From Clostridia bacterium (GTDB lineage: Bacteria; Bacillota; Clostridia; TANB77; UBA1234), in the NCBI GenBank assembly GCA_017521465.1, contig JAFXCN010000021.1, positions 1-36,822 of the forward strand: a DNA stretch of 36,822 bases. Direction: 5' to 3'. The notes below the pieces were generated by a model. That model saw only the letters and a program-made list of their open reading frames with translations, searched no databases and was not told where the DNA came from. The translations under genes and the position numbers were made by a program. Of this stretch, positions 16,885 through 24,435 are shown piece after piece. Position 1 is the first letter of the stretch, and the number at the start of each line of letters is the position of its first letter.

Positions 16885-17751
16885 ATGCGGTTTTGTCCTG
16901 AGGTTCGTCAACTTTTGAAAAATGCAAAAAATTTGGGTTTTTACTCTGAAATGAAAGAATATGCCAAACAAGGTTTTGATGAATATGAACTTGAAGAAAT
17001 TCTGATTGGCCTTCAAAAAGGTCTTAACGTTTCTATGTATGCAAATACTAATTATAGTCAATATCAAATGCGCGAAATTCGGCTTGGTCTTGAAAAAAAG
17101 TTGCGTGCGAGTGTGTATGCTACTCCTAATTTTAAGTCTGATGAAATGAAAATTATTCGACTTGGCCTAGAAGAAGGGCTTGACGTCAGTTTGTATGCTA
17201 CTCCTATTTTTGATTATTATCAAATGGAAGAAATCTATTTGGGACTTAAGAATGGAATTGACGCATCTGTGTATGCTAAAGAAAAATACGATAATGAAGA
17301 CATGTGTGAACTTCGCACAGCTCTTGAAAGAGGTCTTGATATTGCGCCTTATATTAAGCCAAGCTTTAATTCGTATGAGTTCATCGAAATTCGTAAAGGT
17401 CTCGAACTCAAACTTGATGTGAGCATTTATGCTAAGGAAGAATATGATTCTGATCAGATGAGAGAAATCCGAAAGGGTTTGGAACACGGAATCGATATCA
17501 CTATCTATGCAAAGCCGGAATATGATTCTTATCAAATGAGGTTCATTCGCCTCGGCCTTATGCATGGACTCGATGTTTCTCTGTATTCTAATCCTAAAAT
17601 TGATTCTGATGACATGTATAATATCTATCAACGGCTCTTTGATCAAAAATATCAGCTTTCTGTCATCATTCCTATCGTAAAGAAGGCTGTTAGCCTGCTT
17701 GAAGAATTTGATGAGTGGGATGAGCTTGATGACGAAGAAGAAGACTATTAA
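16885..17751 (+). CDS. Tandem 26-residue repeat protein, paralogue 1 (288 aa)
   Basis: After a short N-terminus, about nine units of 26 residues follow, of the type IYAKPEYDSYQMREIRLGLE then HGLDVS. They end in an acidic tail (DEWDELDDEEEDY). Conserved positions are Tyr-Ala at the start, an aromatic plus Asp-Ser in the turn, Met, Ile-Arg and Gly-Leu. The pattern suggests one helix and a turn per unit stacked as a solenoid, a shape typical of protein-binding scaffolds. There is no signal peptide or membrane helix. I know such repeats from other clostridial proteins of unknown function. AAGGAGG precedes the ATG. Its codons use more G and C (CGG, GGC, CTC) than neighbouring genes, which may point to acquisition. 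Confidence 0.8.
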   Translation: MRFCPEVRQLLKNAKNLGFYSEMKEYAKQGFDEYELEEILIGLQKGLNVSMYANTNYSQYQMREIRLGLEKKLRASVYATPNFKSDEMKIIRLGLEEGLDVSLYATPIFDYYQMEEIYLGLKNGIDASVYAKEKYDNEDMCELRTALERGLDIAPYIKPSFNSYEFIEIRKGLELKLDVSIYAKEEYDSDQMREIRKGLEHGIDITIYAKPEYDSYQMRFIRLGLMHGLDVSLYSNPKIDSDDMYNIYQRLFDQKYQLSVIIPIVKKAVSLLEEFDEWDELDDEEEDY

Positions 17752-17771
17752 TTATGCAAGGAGGAAAGCGT

Positions 17772-18506
17772 ATGAATCCTTATCGCTATATACGCAGTAA
17801 AAGCATAAAAGACTTGATTTCTGCTGCAAAAAGATGTGACAGACTCGATTTATCGCCTTACGCAAATCAAGGTTTCAACTTTAATCAATTAGGCGAAATC
17901 GCATATGCAATTGTGTATCTCAAACTAAATCCTGCAGAATTTTTGTGCTTTATTGATACTTCGTTTACTCACCATCAATTAGAAGTTCTTTTTACTGGAT
18001 TAAAAGACAACGTTAATGTCACATTCTATGCCAAAGCAGAATTTACTCATAAGCAAATGCGTGAAATTTATGAAGGTCTGAAAAATGGTCTTGATGTAAC
18101 TGTCTATGCAAAAACCGAATTTGATTGGTACACCATGCAGCAAATTCGGCTCGCAATGGAAACAAATCATCATGAAGAACTTTTCAAATTCATCAATACC
18201 AACAATTACACCGCTGATCAACTTCGCGAAATCAGGCTTGGTCTTGAAGTTGACTTAGACGTCAGCGAATACTCCAATGTAGGATACTCCTCTGAATTGA
18301 TGAGAGTCCTCAGGGAAGGTCTCGAAAAAGGCCTTCGGCCTGACGTATATTTGGAATATTATCATAAAGGCTTTACCACCGATCAGCTTGCCGTCATTCG
18401 TGATGGCTATTTAGCTAAAGTCAATGTAAGGCTTTACGCAAACCTCACAACTCCACCCGAACATATGCGTACAATTCTGAATCGACTCATTAATATGAAG
18501 AAATAA
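17772..18506 (+). CDS. Tandem 26-residue repeat protein, paralogue 2 (244 aa)
   Basis: This second, more diverged member has about eight units (for example FYAKAEFTHKQMREIYEGLK and EYSNVGYSSELMRVLREGLE), some of irregular length, with a basic C-terminus instead of the acidic tail of paralogue 1. The ATG at 17772 follows GGAGG by seven bases. The two ribosome sites (AAGGAGGAAAG plus 4-5 bases) are nearly identical, as expected of a tandem duplication. The pair shares one promoter and ends in a strong terminator. An acidic-tailed and a basic-tailed solenoid could form a complex, but this is inference. Function unknown. Confidence 0.8.
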   Translation: MNPYRYIRSKSIKDLISAAKRCDRLDLSPYANQGFNFNQLGEIAYAIVYLKLNPAEFLCFIDTSFTHHQLEVLFTGLKDNVNVTFYAKAEFTHKQMREIYEGLKNGLDVTVYAKTEFDWYTMQQIRLAMETNHHEELFKFINTNNYTADQLREIRLGLEVDLDVSEYSNVGYSSELMRVLREGLEKGLRPDVYLEYYHKGFTTDQLAVIRDGYLAKVNVRLYANLTTPPEHMRTILNRLINMKK

Positions 18507-18545
18507 AAAAAGCACCTCCGGCTATAACCGGAGGTGCTTTTTTTG
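18505..18545 (+). terminator. Terminator of the repeat-protein pair
   Basis: A perfect 11-bp stem, AGCACCTCCGG (18511-18521) with CCGGAGGTGCT (18528-18538), has a six-base loop and then seven T. Its right arm is also the start of the 43-bp dispersed repeat. Confidence 0.9.
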
Positions 18546-18636
18546 CGACATACATATCTCTTTTGCAGCACCTGTTTTGCAGACATACATGTCGCAAAAG
18601 CAGGTGCTACAAATCAGACATATGTATCTATTTTTT
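18531..18636. repeat. Dispersed repeat, copy A (43-bp exact repeat plus palindromes)
   Basis: 18531-18573 is identical to 20529-20571. The rest contains AGACATACATGTCG (18581-18594), AGCACCTG inverted against CAGGTGCT, and the 11-bp inverted repeat TTTTGCGACAT / ATGTCGCAAAA. It lies between the convergent repeat-protein and M56/M23 genes. Confidence 0.75.
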
Positions 18637-18642
18637 CGCACC

Positions 18643-20046
18643 TCAAAATTCAACATATTCTGTTGGATTTATATATTCTCCTTTTTCGTTCATTATTCCA
18701 AAGTGAAGGTGTGGACCTGTTGCCATTCCTGTGCTTCCTACTTCTCCTATTTTTTGACCAGCAGAAATTTCATCGCCTGCACTGACATTCATTTTTGATA
18801 AATGATTATACTCTGTCAAAATTTCATCATGTTCTATTATTATTTGATTTCCATTTTGACTATTATATTCGGCTTTTACTACCTTTCCTGCAGACATGCT
18901 TACAACTTCTGTACCTATTGGAGCAGCAATGTCTATTCCGTTATGACTCTTTTCTTCTTTTGTTATCGGATGTACTCTTGTTCCATATGTTGCAGATATC
19001 ATTCCACCTTCGATTGGTCTTACATATGTTTTTATGATATTATCAATCACTGGTAAATCTATGTTTTCTGTTATTCTATTAGTTGCAAGACTTATGCTTG
19101 CCATTCCAATAACAATTACTAATAAAGCTATTATGCATACGCTTATAGCATTTATTTTTCCATCATTCTTTAGCATTATTATTCTCCTTTCTAACTCTTT
19201 TTTGCCGTTGTATATTGTTACAACATTTGCATAGTTTTCAGTTCCTATTTGCGAAATTTTTAATAAAACTTTGCAATATTTTTTTCTATCTTTTAAGATA
19301 TCAACAGTAATTTCGTCTGTCGCATATTCTAAATCGCTTTTTATTTTTCTAAAAATAATTAGTATTATCGGATTAAACCAATATACACATTTTAGGGCAT
19401 TTATGATTTTATAAATAAAAATATCTAATTTTTTATAATGAATTAATTCATGCGTGAAAACATATTTTAATTCACTTGTAGACAAACTTTCTACTTCTTT
19501 TGTTATAAGTAGTTTAGGAGAAACTACTCCAAAAATTACAGGGGTTTTGATTTCATTTTGTAAAATTAATTTTATATCGTTATTTATGTGTAAATTTCTT
19601 TTGCATTCGTTAAAAATTTCAAGTACATTTTCATCAAGAACATTTGAACATTTAATTTTTTGTTTTACTTTTGACATTACAATAATATTTTTAAGCAACA
19701 AACTAACACTACCAACAATCCAGATTATTGGCATTAACGAAATAATATTTATATGATTCTTTTCGTCTAATAATACAATTTCATTTTTCTCACTATAATT
19801 TTGCTCATATATTTCATCTTGCAACGTCATTTCTTCTATTTGTGGAATATAATTTTGTATACTCATTTTACTTTCAATATTTATGGGAATAAGTAGTAAC
19901 AAAATCACAAAAATCCACAAAAGATTTAGCAATTTTACTGATATGTTTTTAAAAATTTTCTTTATGCCTAGTATAAGTAAACCGATTAATGTTGCATTAA
20001 AAGACATCTCCAACAATTTTAAAAAAATACTTGTCAATATATTCAT
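18643..20046 (-). CDS. BlaR1-like M56 membrane peptidase fused to M23 peptidase domain
   Basis: In this 467-residue protein the N-terminal half has about four membrane helices and the M56 zinc motif HELIH (residues 199-203) with a downstream Glu in SDLEYATDE, as in BlaR1/MecR1. After a helix near 301-322, the outside part is an M23 (LytM-type) domain with zinc ligands in SHNGIDIA (H368, D372) and GPHLHFG (H446, H448). Classic BlaR1 has a penicillin-binding sensor here; this one has a peptidoglycan-endopeptidase-like domain, which could bind or cut cell wall. The start ATG at 20046 lies two bases after the repressor's stop. The inferred circuit is that wall damage or fragments activate M56 cleavage of the BlaI-type repressor. 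M23/M56 fusions are known in Clostridia. Confidence 0.9.
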   Translation of the reverse strand: MNILTSIFLKLLEMSFNATLIGLLILGIKKIFKNISVKLLNLLWIFVILLLLIPINIESKMSIQNYIPQIEEMTLQDEIYEQNYSEKNEIVLLDEKNHINIISLMPIIWIVGSVSLLLKNIIVMSKVKQKIKCSNVLDENVLEIFNECKRNLHINNDIKLILQNEIKTPVIFGVVSPKLLITKEVESLSTSELKYVFTHELIHYKKLDIFIYKIINALKCVYWFNPIILIIFRKIKSDLEYATDEITVDILKDRKKYCKVLLKISQIGTENYANVVTIYNGKKELERRIIMLKNDGKINAISVCIIALLVIVIGMASISLATNRITENIDLPVIDNIIKTYVRPIEGGMISATYGTRVHPITKEEKSHNGIDIAAPIGTEVVSMSAGKVVKAEYNSQNGNQIIIEHDEILTEYNHLSKMNVSAGDEISAGQKIGEVGSTGMATGPHLHFGIMNEKGEYINPTEYVEF

Positions 20047-20047
20047 A

Positions 20048-20413
20048 TTAATCCTCATCCTCTATCATTTGCATTAATTCTTCTAAATCTTTTTTAGTAA
20101 GTTTTTTAGATTTAACAAATGAAAGCAACATGTCATTCACAGAACCATTGTACAATTTATTTAAGAAATTTTGATTCTCACTTTTCTTATACACTTGCTC
20201 CGAAATGATAGGTTTGTAAATATGCAAATTACCTTTATCCTTTATTACTTTTAATGCCTCTTTATCAACTAGTCTTGAAATTAATGTTTTAATCGTGTTT
20301 TTACTCCAGTCAGTCTGTTTAGAAACCTCTTCAATAATATCTAATGATGTTGCCGATTTCTTATCCCAAACAACTTTCATTATCTCTAACTCTGCTTCTG
20401 ATATTTTACTCAT
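20048..20413 (-). CDS. BlaI/MecI/CopY-family repressor
   Basis: In this 121-residue protein a winged-helix DNA-binding domain (SEAELEIMKVVWDKKSATSLD, NTIKTLISRLVDKEALK) is followed by a C-terminal dimerisation helix region (KKLTKKDLEELMQMIEDED). The start is the ATG at 20413 after GGGGGGAG; five codons upstream are excluded by that site. It lies directly before the M56/M23 gene, the usual repressor and antirepressor-peptidase pair. Two TACAATTGTA palindromes at its own promoter strongly suggest autorepression. CopY, a copper repressor, belongs to the same family, and copZ-copA is the neighbouring operon. However, I see no matching operator before copZ. Confidence 0.92.
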   Translation of the reverse strand: MSKISEAELEIMKVVWDKKSATSLDIIEEVSKQTDWSKNTIKTLISRLVDKEALKVIKDKGNLHIYKPIISEQVYKKSENQNFLNKLYNGSVNDMLLSFVKSKKLTKKDLEELMQMIEDED

Positions 20414-20434
20414 AAAATCTCCCCCCAAAAGAAA

Positions 20435-20448
20435 ACTACAATTGTAGT
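20435..20448. promoter_or_regulatory. BlaI-type operator O2
   Basis: ACTACAATTGTAGT is a perfect 14-bp palindrome just downstream of the -10 box. It has the ACTACA-NN-TGTAGT form of BlaI/MecI operators. Confidence 0.85.
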
Positions 20449-20458
20449 CTGTAAATAG

Positions 20459-20487
20459 AGTTTACAATTGTAGTTTGTATTTGTCAA
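20459..20487 (-). promoter_or_regulatory. Promoter of the BlaI-type operon with operator O1
   Basis: The minus strand has TTGACA (20482-20487), 17 bases, then TAAACT (20459-20464). TACAATTGTA at 20463-20472 overlaps the spacer and -10 box, so bound repressor would block RNA polymerase. The centres of O1 and O2 are about 26 bases apart. Confidence 0.85.
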
Positions 20488-20528
20488 GATAAATTATAAA
20501 ATTTGTCAAATTCGCATCTCATAAAAAC

Positions 20529-20571
20529 GAGGTGCTTTTTTTGCGACATACATATCTCTTTTGCAGCACCT
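20529..20571. repeat. Dispersed repeat, copy B; probable terminator of copA
   Basis: This 43-bp copy is identical to 18531-18573. GAGGTGC at one end pairs with GCACCTC at the other, overlapping the copA stop codon (20571-20573). On the minus strand it ends near a GTTTTT run, so it may act as a terminator. Confidence 0.75.
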
Positions 20572-22769
20572 CATTTTCGTAGTCTCAATGCGTTTAATAT
20601 TACTGTTATGCTGCTTAGCACCATTGCTAAGCTTGCTATCATTGGGTTTATCGATATTCCTATTGGTTTTAATATTCCCATTGCAATTGGTATCATTAAT
20701 ACATTATAGAAAAATGCCCAGAACAGATTTTGCTTTATATTTCGTATTGTTTTTTTACTGATATTAACTAACTTTGTAATACTTTCCAAATCATTTCTCA
20801 TTAAAATTACATCAGACGAATCCATTGCTATATCTGTTCCACTATTCACACTAACTCCAACATCTGAAATCGCTAATGCCGGACTATCATTGATTCCATC
20901 CCCACACATCATTACATATTTGTTTTCTTGTTTTAATTTCTTTATTACTTCAAGTTTTTCTGATGGTAATACATTTGAAATCACTTCAGTTATACCGATT
21001 TCATTTGCTATTTTTTCTGCAGTTTCTTTGTTGTCACCAGTTAACATGATTGTTTGGATTTTGTTTTTATTTAACTCTTCTATAACCTGATATACATTTT
21101 CTCTTACAACATCATTTACACCAATCATAGCAATTACAGTTTTATTTTTAACAACATATATTATGCTATTTCCTTTTGATGCAAGTTCTTTTTCGTCATT
21201 TAAAAATTTATTTTCAACACTATATTTATCAAGCATTTTTGCATTTCCTAATATAATTTCATCATCTTTTATTTTACCTACAATTCCAAAACCTGGCATA
21301 TCTTCAAAGCTTTCGATTTTTAATTTGTTAATTTTATTTTCTTCTAAATAACTTTCAAACGCTTTACTTATTGGATGACTTGATTTCGCCTCTACGCTTC
21401 CTACTATTTGCATTAACTCTTTAGTACCAACGTTAGAATAATTTTTTATTTCTGCAATTCTTAATTTTCCATAAGTTAATGTTCCTGTTTTATCAAAAAC
21501 AACTGTATCAATTTTTGATGATGTTTCTAGCACTTCGCTTTTCTTAACTAATATTCCATTGCTTGCACAAACTCCTTCGCTTACAACAATCGCAAGTGGT
21601 GTCGCAAGTCCTAGACTACAAGGACATGCAATTACTAATATTGTTACAAACGTAATTAATGCTTCTGAAAAACTACTTCCGAAAATTAGATAAATTAAAA
21701 ATGTAATTATAGCAAGTAAAATTACGATTGGAACAAAATATCCAGAAACTTTATCAGCTAATTTTGCAATTGGAGCTTTTGTATTTGTTGCTTCCAAAAC
21801 TAATCTTACAATTTCAGATATAGTAGATTCTCTACCAATTCTTTCTGCCTTATATTCTATATATCCATTGTAATTTAAACTTCCTGCAATAACTTTATTA
21901 CCTATGGTTTTCATTTGTGGCTTGCTTTCACCAGTTATAAAGGATTCATCTAAATGAGCTTTTCCATTTACAATTTCACCATCAACAGCAATTTTTTCAC
22001 CAGGCTTGCTTACAACAATATCGCCTTTTGAAATTTCATCAATTGTTACAACTTTTTCTATTCCATCTTTTTTTATTGTAGCATTATTAGGAGTTATTTT
22101 CACAAGCTTTTGAATCGCTTCTTTTGTTTTGTCTTTACTAATTCCATCTATATGTCTTCCGAGTTTTATAAAATATATTACGATTGCGGTTGATTCAAAA
22201 TATAAGTTTTCTATATATGATAAATCTCCATTAATTATTTTGTACATTCCAAATAAACTATACAAAAAACTACTTAGCACTCCTATACCAACTAATGTAT
22301 CCATATTAGGAGTTGCATGAATTAAATTTTTGTATCCATTCTTCAAAATATCAAATCCATAGATAATAAATATTATTGCGAACACTAATAATATCACAGC
22401 ATAATTAATTGGATTTTCATGCGGACTAATTATACCTAATATTGGCAAACCAATCATATGTCCCATAGAAATATACATTAATAAAATTGCAAGAATTGAA
22501 AAAACAATAAATTTTATTTTCTCTTTTTTACTCTTATTTTCAGTCTTTATTTCTTTAAATTCTCCTAGACTTTTAAATCCAGCTTTAGCAACAAATTCTT
22601 CTAATTTTGATTGATTTAAAATCTTTTCATCATATTCTATAACAGCATTTGCCATAACCAGATTTACACTAGCATTTACAACTCCGTTTTGCTTATTCAA
22701 ATATTTTTCTAATCCATTTGAGCATGCACTACAAGTCATGCCTTCGATTGATAAAATAATTTTTTTCAT
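20571..22769 (-). CDS. copA: P1B-type copper-transporting ATPase
   Basis: This 732-residue protein has one N-terminal heavy-metal-associated domain with GMTCSAC (CxxC at 13-16), then eight predicted membrane helices. The ion-binding CPC is at 382-384. The actuator motif is TGES (279-282), the phosphorylation site DKTGT is at 426-430, SSHP lies in the nucleotide-binding domain, and TGD and GDGIND follow. The NPMIASLAMVLSS segment in the last helix agrees with Cu(I) specificity. It exports Cu(I) from the cytoplasm, with copper delivered by CopZ encoded three bases upstream. Length and order are normal for a one-HMA CopA. Confidence 0.95.
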   Translation of the reverse strand: MKKIILSIEGMTCSACSNGLEKYLNKQNGVVNASVNLVMANAVIEYDEKILNQSKLEEFVAKAGFKSLGEFKEIKTENKSKKEKIKFIVFSILAILLMYISMGHMIGLPILGIISPHENPINYAVILLVFAIIFIIYGFDILKNGYKNLIHATPNMDTLVGIGVLSSFLYSLFGMYKIINGDLSYIENLYFESTAIVIYFIKLGRHIDGISKDKTKEAIQKLVKITPNNATIKKDGIEKVVTIDEISKGDIVVSKPGEKIAVDGEIVNGKAHLDESFITGESKPQMKTIGNKVIAGSLNYNGYIEYKAERIGRESTISEIVRLVLEATNTKAPIAKLADKVSGYFVPIVILLAIITFLIYLIFGSSFSEALITFVTILVIACPCSLGLATPLAIVVSEGVCASNGILVKKSEVLETSSKIDTVVFDKTGTLTYGKLRIAEIKNYSNVGTKELMQIVGSVEAKSSHPISKAFESYLEENKINKLKIESFEDMPGFGIVGKIKDDEIILGNAKMLDKYSVENKFLNDEKELASKGNSIIYVVKNKTVIAMIGVNDVVRENVYQVIEELNKNKIQTIMLTGDNKETAEKIANEIGITEVISNVLPSEKLEVIKKLKQENKYVMMCGDGINDSPALAISDVGVSVNSGTDIAMDSSDVILMRNDLESITKLVNISKKTIRNIKQNLFWAFFYNVLMIPIAMGILKPIGISINPMIASLAMVLSSITVILNALRLRK

Positions 22770-22772
22770 ATA

Positions 22773-22982
22773 TTATTCCTCTACAATATCAAATCCTAAA
22801 TCTTCAATTGCTTCTTTAACACTTTCAATTGTTACATTTTCATCGCTAACCACTTTTACTGTTCCATTTTCATGATTTGCTGTAACATTTTCAACACCTG
22901 CCAACAATTTAACGGCATTTTGAACACGATTTTCACATCCCGCACACATCATGCCATTTACTTTTATAATCATTTCTTTCAT
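22773..22982 (-). CDS. copZ: CopZ-like heavy-metal chaperone
   Basis: This 69-residue protein is a single HMA domain with MMCAGC (MxCxxC) in the first loop and the betaalphabeta-betaalphabeta pattern ending in VKEAIEDLGFDIVEE. The start ATG at 22982 lies eight bases after GGAGG; an ATG five codons earlier covers that site. It passes Cu(I) to the N-terminal domain of CopA. An extended -10 (TGATAAAAT, at 23018-23026 on the minus strand) lies 35 bases upstream, next to the 35-bp repeat array. No CsoR gene or CopY-type operator is seen in front of it, so its regulator is unknown. Confidence 0.92.
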   Translation of the reverse strand: MKEMIIKVNGMMCAGCENRVQNAVKLLAGVENVTANHENGTVKVVSDENVTIESVKEAIEDLGFDIVEE

Positions 22983-23034
22983 AATAAATACCTCCATTTA
23001 TTAAATATCTCTTCTACATTTTATCACAAAAATA

Positions 23035-23180
23035 TCTCTTTTGCAGCACCTGTTTTACAGACATACATGTCTCTTTTGCAGCACCTGTTTTACAGACATA
23101 CATGTCTCTTTTGCAGCACCTGTTTTACAGACATACATGTCTCCTTTGCAGGTGATGGAAAATAGATATACATGTCGTTT
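23035..23180. repeat. 35-bp tandem repeats, copy C of the dispersed repeat family
   Basis: Three exact head-to-tail 35-bp units (23035-23069, 23070-23104, 23105-23139) are followed by a decayed partial unit. Each contains TTTTGCAGCACCTG and the palindrome AGACATACATGTCT (23059-23072, 23094-23107, 23129-23142). A variant, AGATATACATGTCG, follows near 23164. No spacers separate the units, so this is not CRISPR. It lies upstream of copZ and of the divergent gene at 23277. Confidence 0.85.
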
Positions 23181-23193
23181 TTTTCACACCTCA

Positions 23194-23222
23194 TTGCAAT
23201 CTAATATAATCTATGATATATT
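23194..23222 (+). promoter_or_regulatory. Promoter of the 146-residue membrane protein gene
   Basis: TTGCAA (23194-23199), 17 bases, then TATATT (23217-23222), about 55 bases before the ATG. Confidence 0.55.
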
Positions 23223-23276
23223 CACATTAATAAAACACTTTTGTTCCCATATCTTTAAGTAAAGGAGGGGAGTTCA

Positions 23277-23717
23277 ATGTTTTTTGTCTTTACTTCGTGC
23301 ATCATATTTATCTTAGGTTTTTGCAGTTTCTTTATACTTCACAACATAAGTCGGATTGGGAGCATAATAGTTCCTCTTCTTTGCCTGTTTCTGGCAATAG
23401 TATTTTTATTCATTTCTGCAATATTTCCGCCCAAACCGATACCTGACAATATTATATATTTGACTGAATGCACTATTTCACCTAAAGAAAATGGTGAAAT
23501 TGTCACTTCTTCTGGAAGCACAACGATTTTTAACTTTTATACTTTCTTTGAAAACTTTGATTTTGGGCCATGCGCTAGTGAAAAAATACGAATCATAGAA
23601 TCTGCAGATTATGATGAAATTACATTGCAATTGTATACTTATAAGGATAATTTCTGGTATTCAAGTTTTTTTGCAAGATCTTATTTGTTTGTACTCATTA
23701 TACCCGCAAAACAATAA
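23277..23717 (+). CDS. Small membrane protein of unknown function (146 aa)
   Basis: Two hydrophobic helices (residues 2-22 and 27-49) are followed by a soluble beta-rich domain of about 95 residues. That domain includes an Asp-Phe-Gly-Pro-Cys segment and ends in a further hydrophobic stretch (SYLFVLIIPAKQ). AAAGGAGGGG stands before the ATG, and the gene has its own promoter and terminator. It diverges from copZ across the repeat array, but nothing in it suggests metal binding. I do not recognise the family. Confidence 0.7.
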   Translation: MFFVFTSCIIFILGFCSFFILHNISRIGSIIVPLLCLFLAIVFLFISAIFPPKPIPDNIIYLTECTISPKENGEIVTSSGSTTIFNFYTFFENFDFGPCASEKIRIIESADYDEITLQLYTYKDNFWYSSFFARSYLFVLIIPAKQ

Positions 23718-23722
23718 ATTCA

Positions 23723-23750
23723 AGCCCCGGTTCTTCCGGGGTTTTTTAGT
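23723..23750 (+). terminator. Terminator of the 146-residue membrane protein gene
   Basis: CCCCGG (23725-23730), loop TTCTT, CCGGGG (23736-23741), then six T. Confidence 0.9.
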
Positions 23751-23808
23751 TGCTTTTTTCGTATAAATGTGGCAAAATTAATGTATAAAGTTTTGTTAGG
23801 AGGATATT

Positions 23809-24435
23809 ATGCAGGAATATATAAAACAAAAATTAATTGAAGATGGTGTTAGAGATGATTCTGTTTTCTTTGAATATATTGGTCGAATGAGAAATATGAC
23901 AGAATTAGCAGCATATATTTATGAAAAATCTAAAGGCAGCCCACGTTTTGAATCTAAAGCAAATGAACTTTTAGAGTTGGTAACGGATATCCATGAGATT
24001 AGATTTGATCATTTTACAGCTTTAGTCGAAAAAGATGCTGTTGTAGATATTTTTGATAGACTTGCAGATGGAAGCAAATATACAGATACTGCTGCAAGAC
24101 TTGATAAAGAAATTGAAGATGGATTAACTGAATTAGGTCTTTCTTTAGATAACAATCAAGATATTGATGCTCTACGAATCTTGGATCAATTAAAATATAA
24201 ATTGCAAAGATTAAAAGGAATGGATCAACATTTATATGAGATGGCAAAAACTAGAATCAACAGAACTTTTAATGAAACTCCTTCCGTCACTCCCCCAACG
24301 CATCAAGGTTTTAGCGCAATTAATAATCCTTATTCTCAACCTGCTCAAAATATCTATGGAGCACGTCCAAGTCAAGGCGTTCCTGATCATAGAACGTTTA
24401 CAACCTATTCGTACCGGTGCGCCACAACCAGTTAA
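23809..24435 (+). CDS. N-terminal part of an apparently frameshifted membrane protein
   Basis: AGGAGG precedes the ATG. Residues 1 to about 160 are helical and charged (for example TDTAARLDKEIEDGLTELGL). A Pro/Gln/Asn-rich linker follows (NPYSQPAQNIYGARPSQG). The frame then gives an unconvincing tail and stops at 24435. Just there, frame +2 continues the same kind of linker (RTGAPQPVKPQYNYDINMQP) into a membrane helix and a C-terminal domain. The natural product is therefore probably one protein of about 580 residues, with one extra base near 24390-24420. The family is not recognised. Confidence 0.7.
   Translation: MQEYIKQKLIEDGVRDDSVFFEYIGRMRNMTELAAYIYEKSKGSPRFESKANELLELVTDIHEIRFDHFTALVEKDAVVDIFDRLADGSKYTDTAARLDKEIEDGLTELGLSLDNNQDIDALRILDQLKYKLQRLKGMDQHLYEMAKTRINRTFNETPSVTPPTHQGFSAINNPYSQPAQNIYGARPSQGVPDHRTFTTYSYRCATTS

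Noticed and set aside
17167-17646. 159-codon minus-strand frame
   Set aside because: Shadow of the 26-residue repeats on the plus strand; no ribosome site.
22983-23034. CopY-type operator before copZ
   Set aside because: No TACANNTGTA palindrome in the copZ promoter region, unlike the clear ones before the BlaI-type gene.
23035-23180. CRISPR-like array
   Set aside because: 35-bp units are directly adjacent, without spacers, and there are no cas genes.
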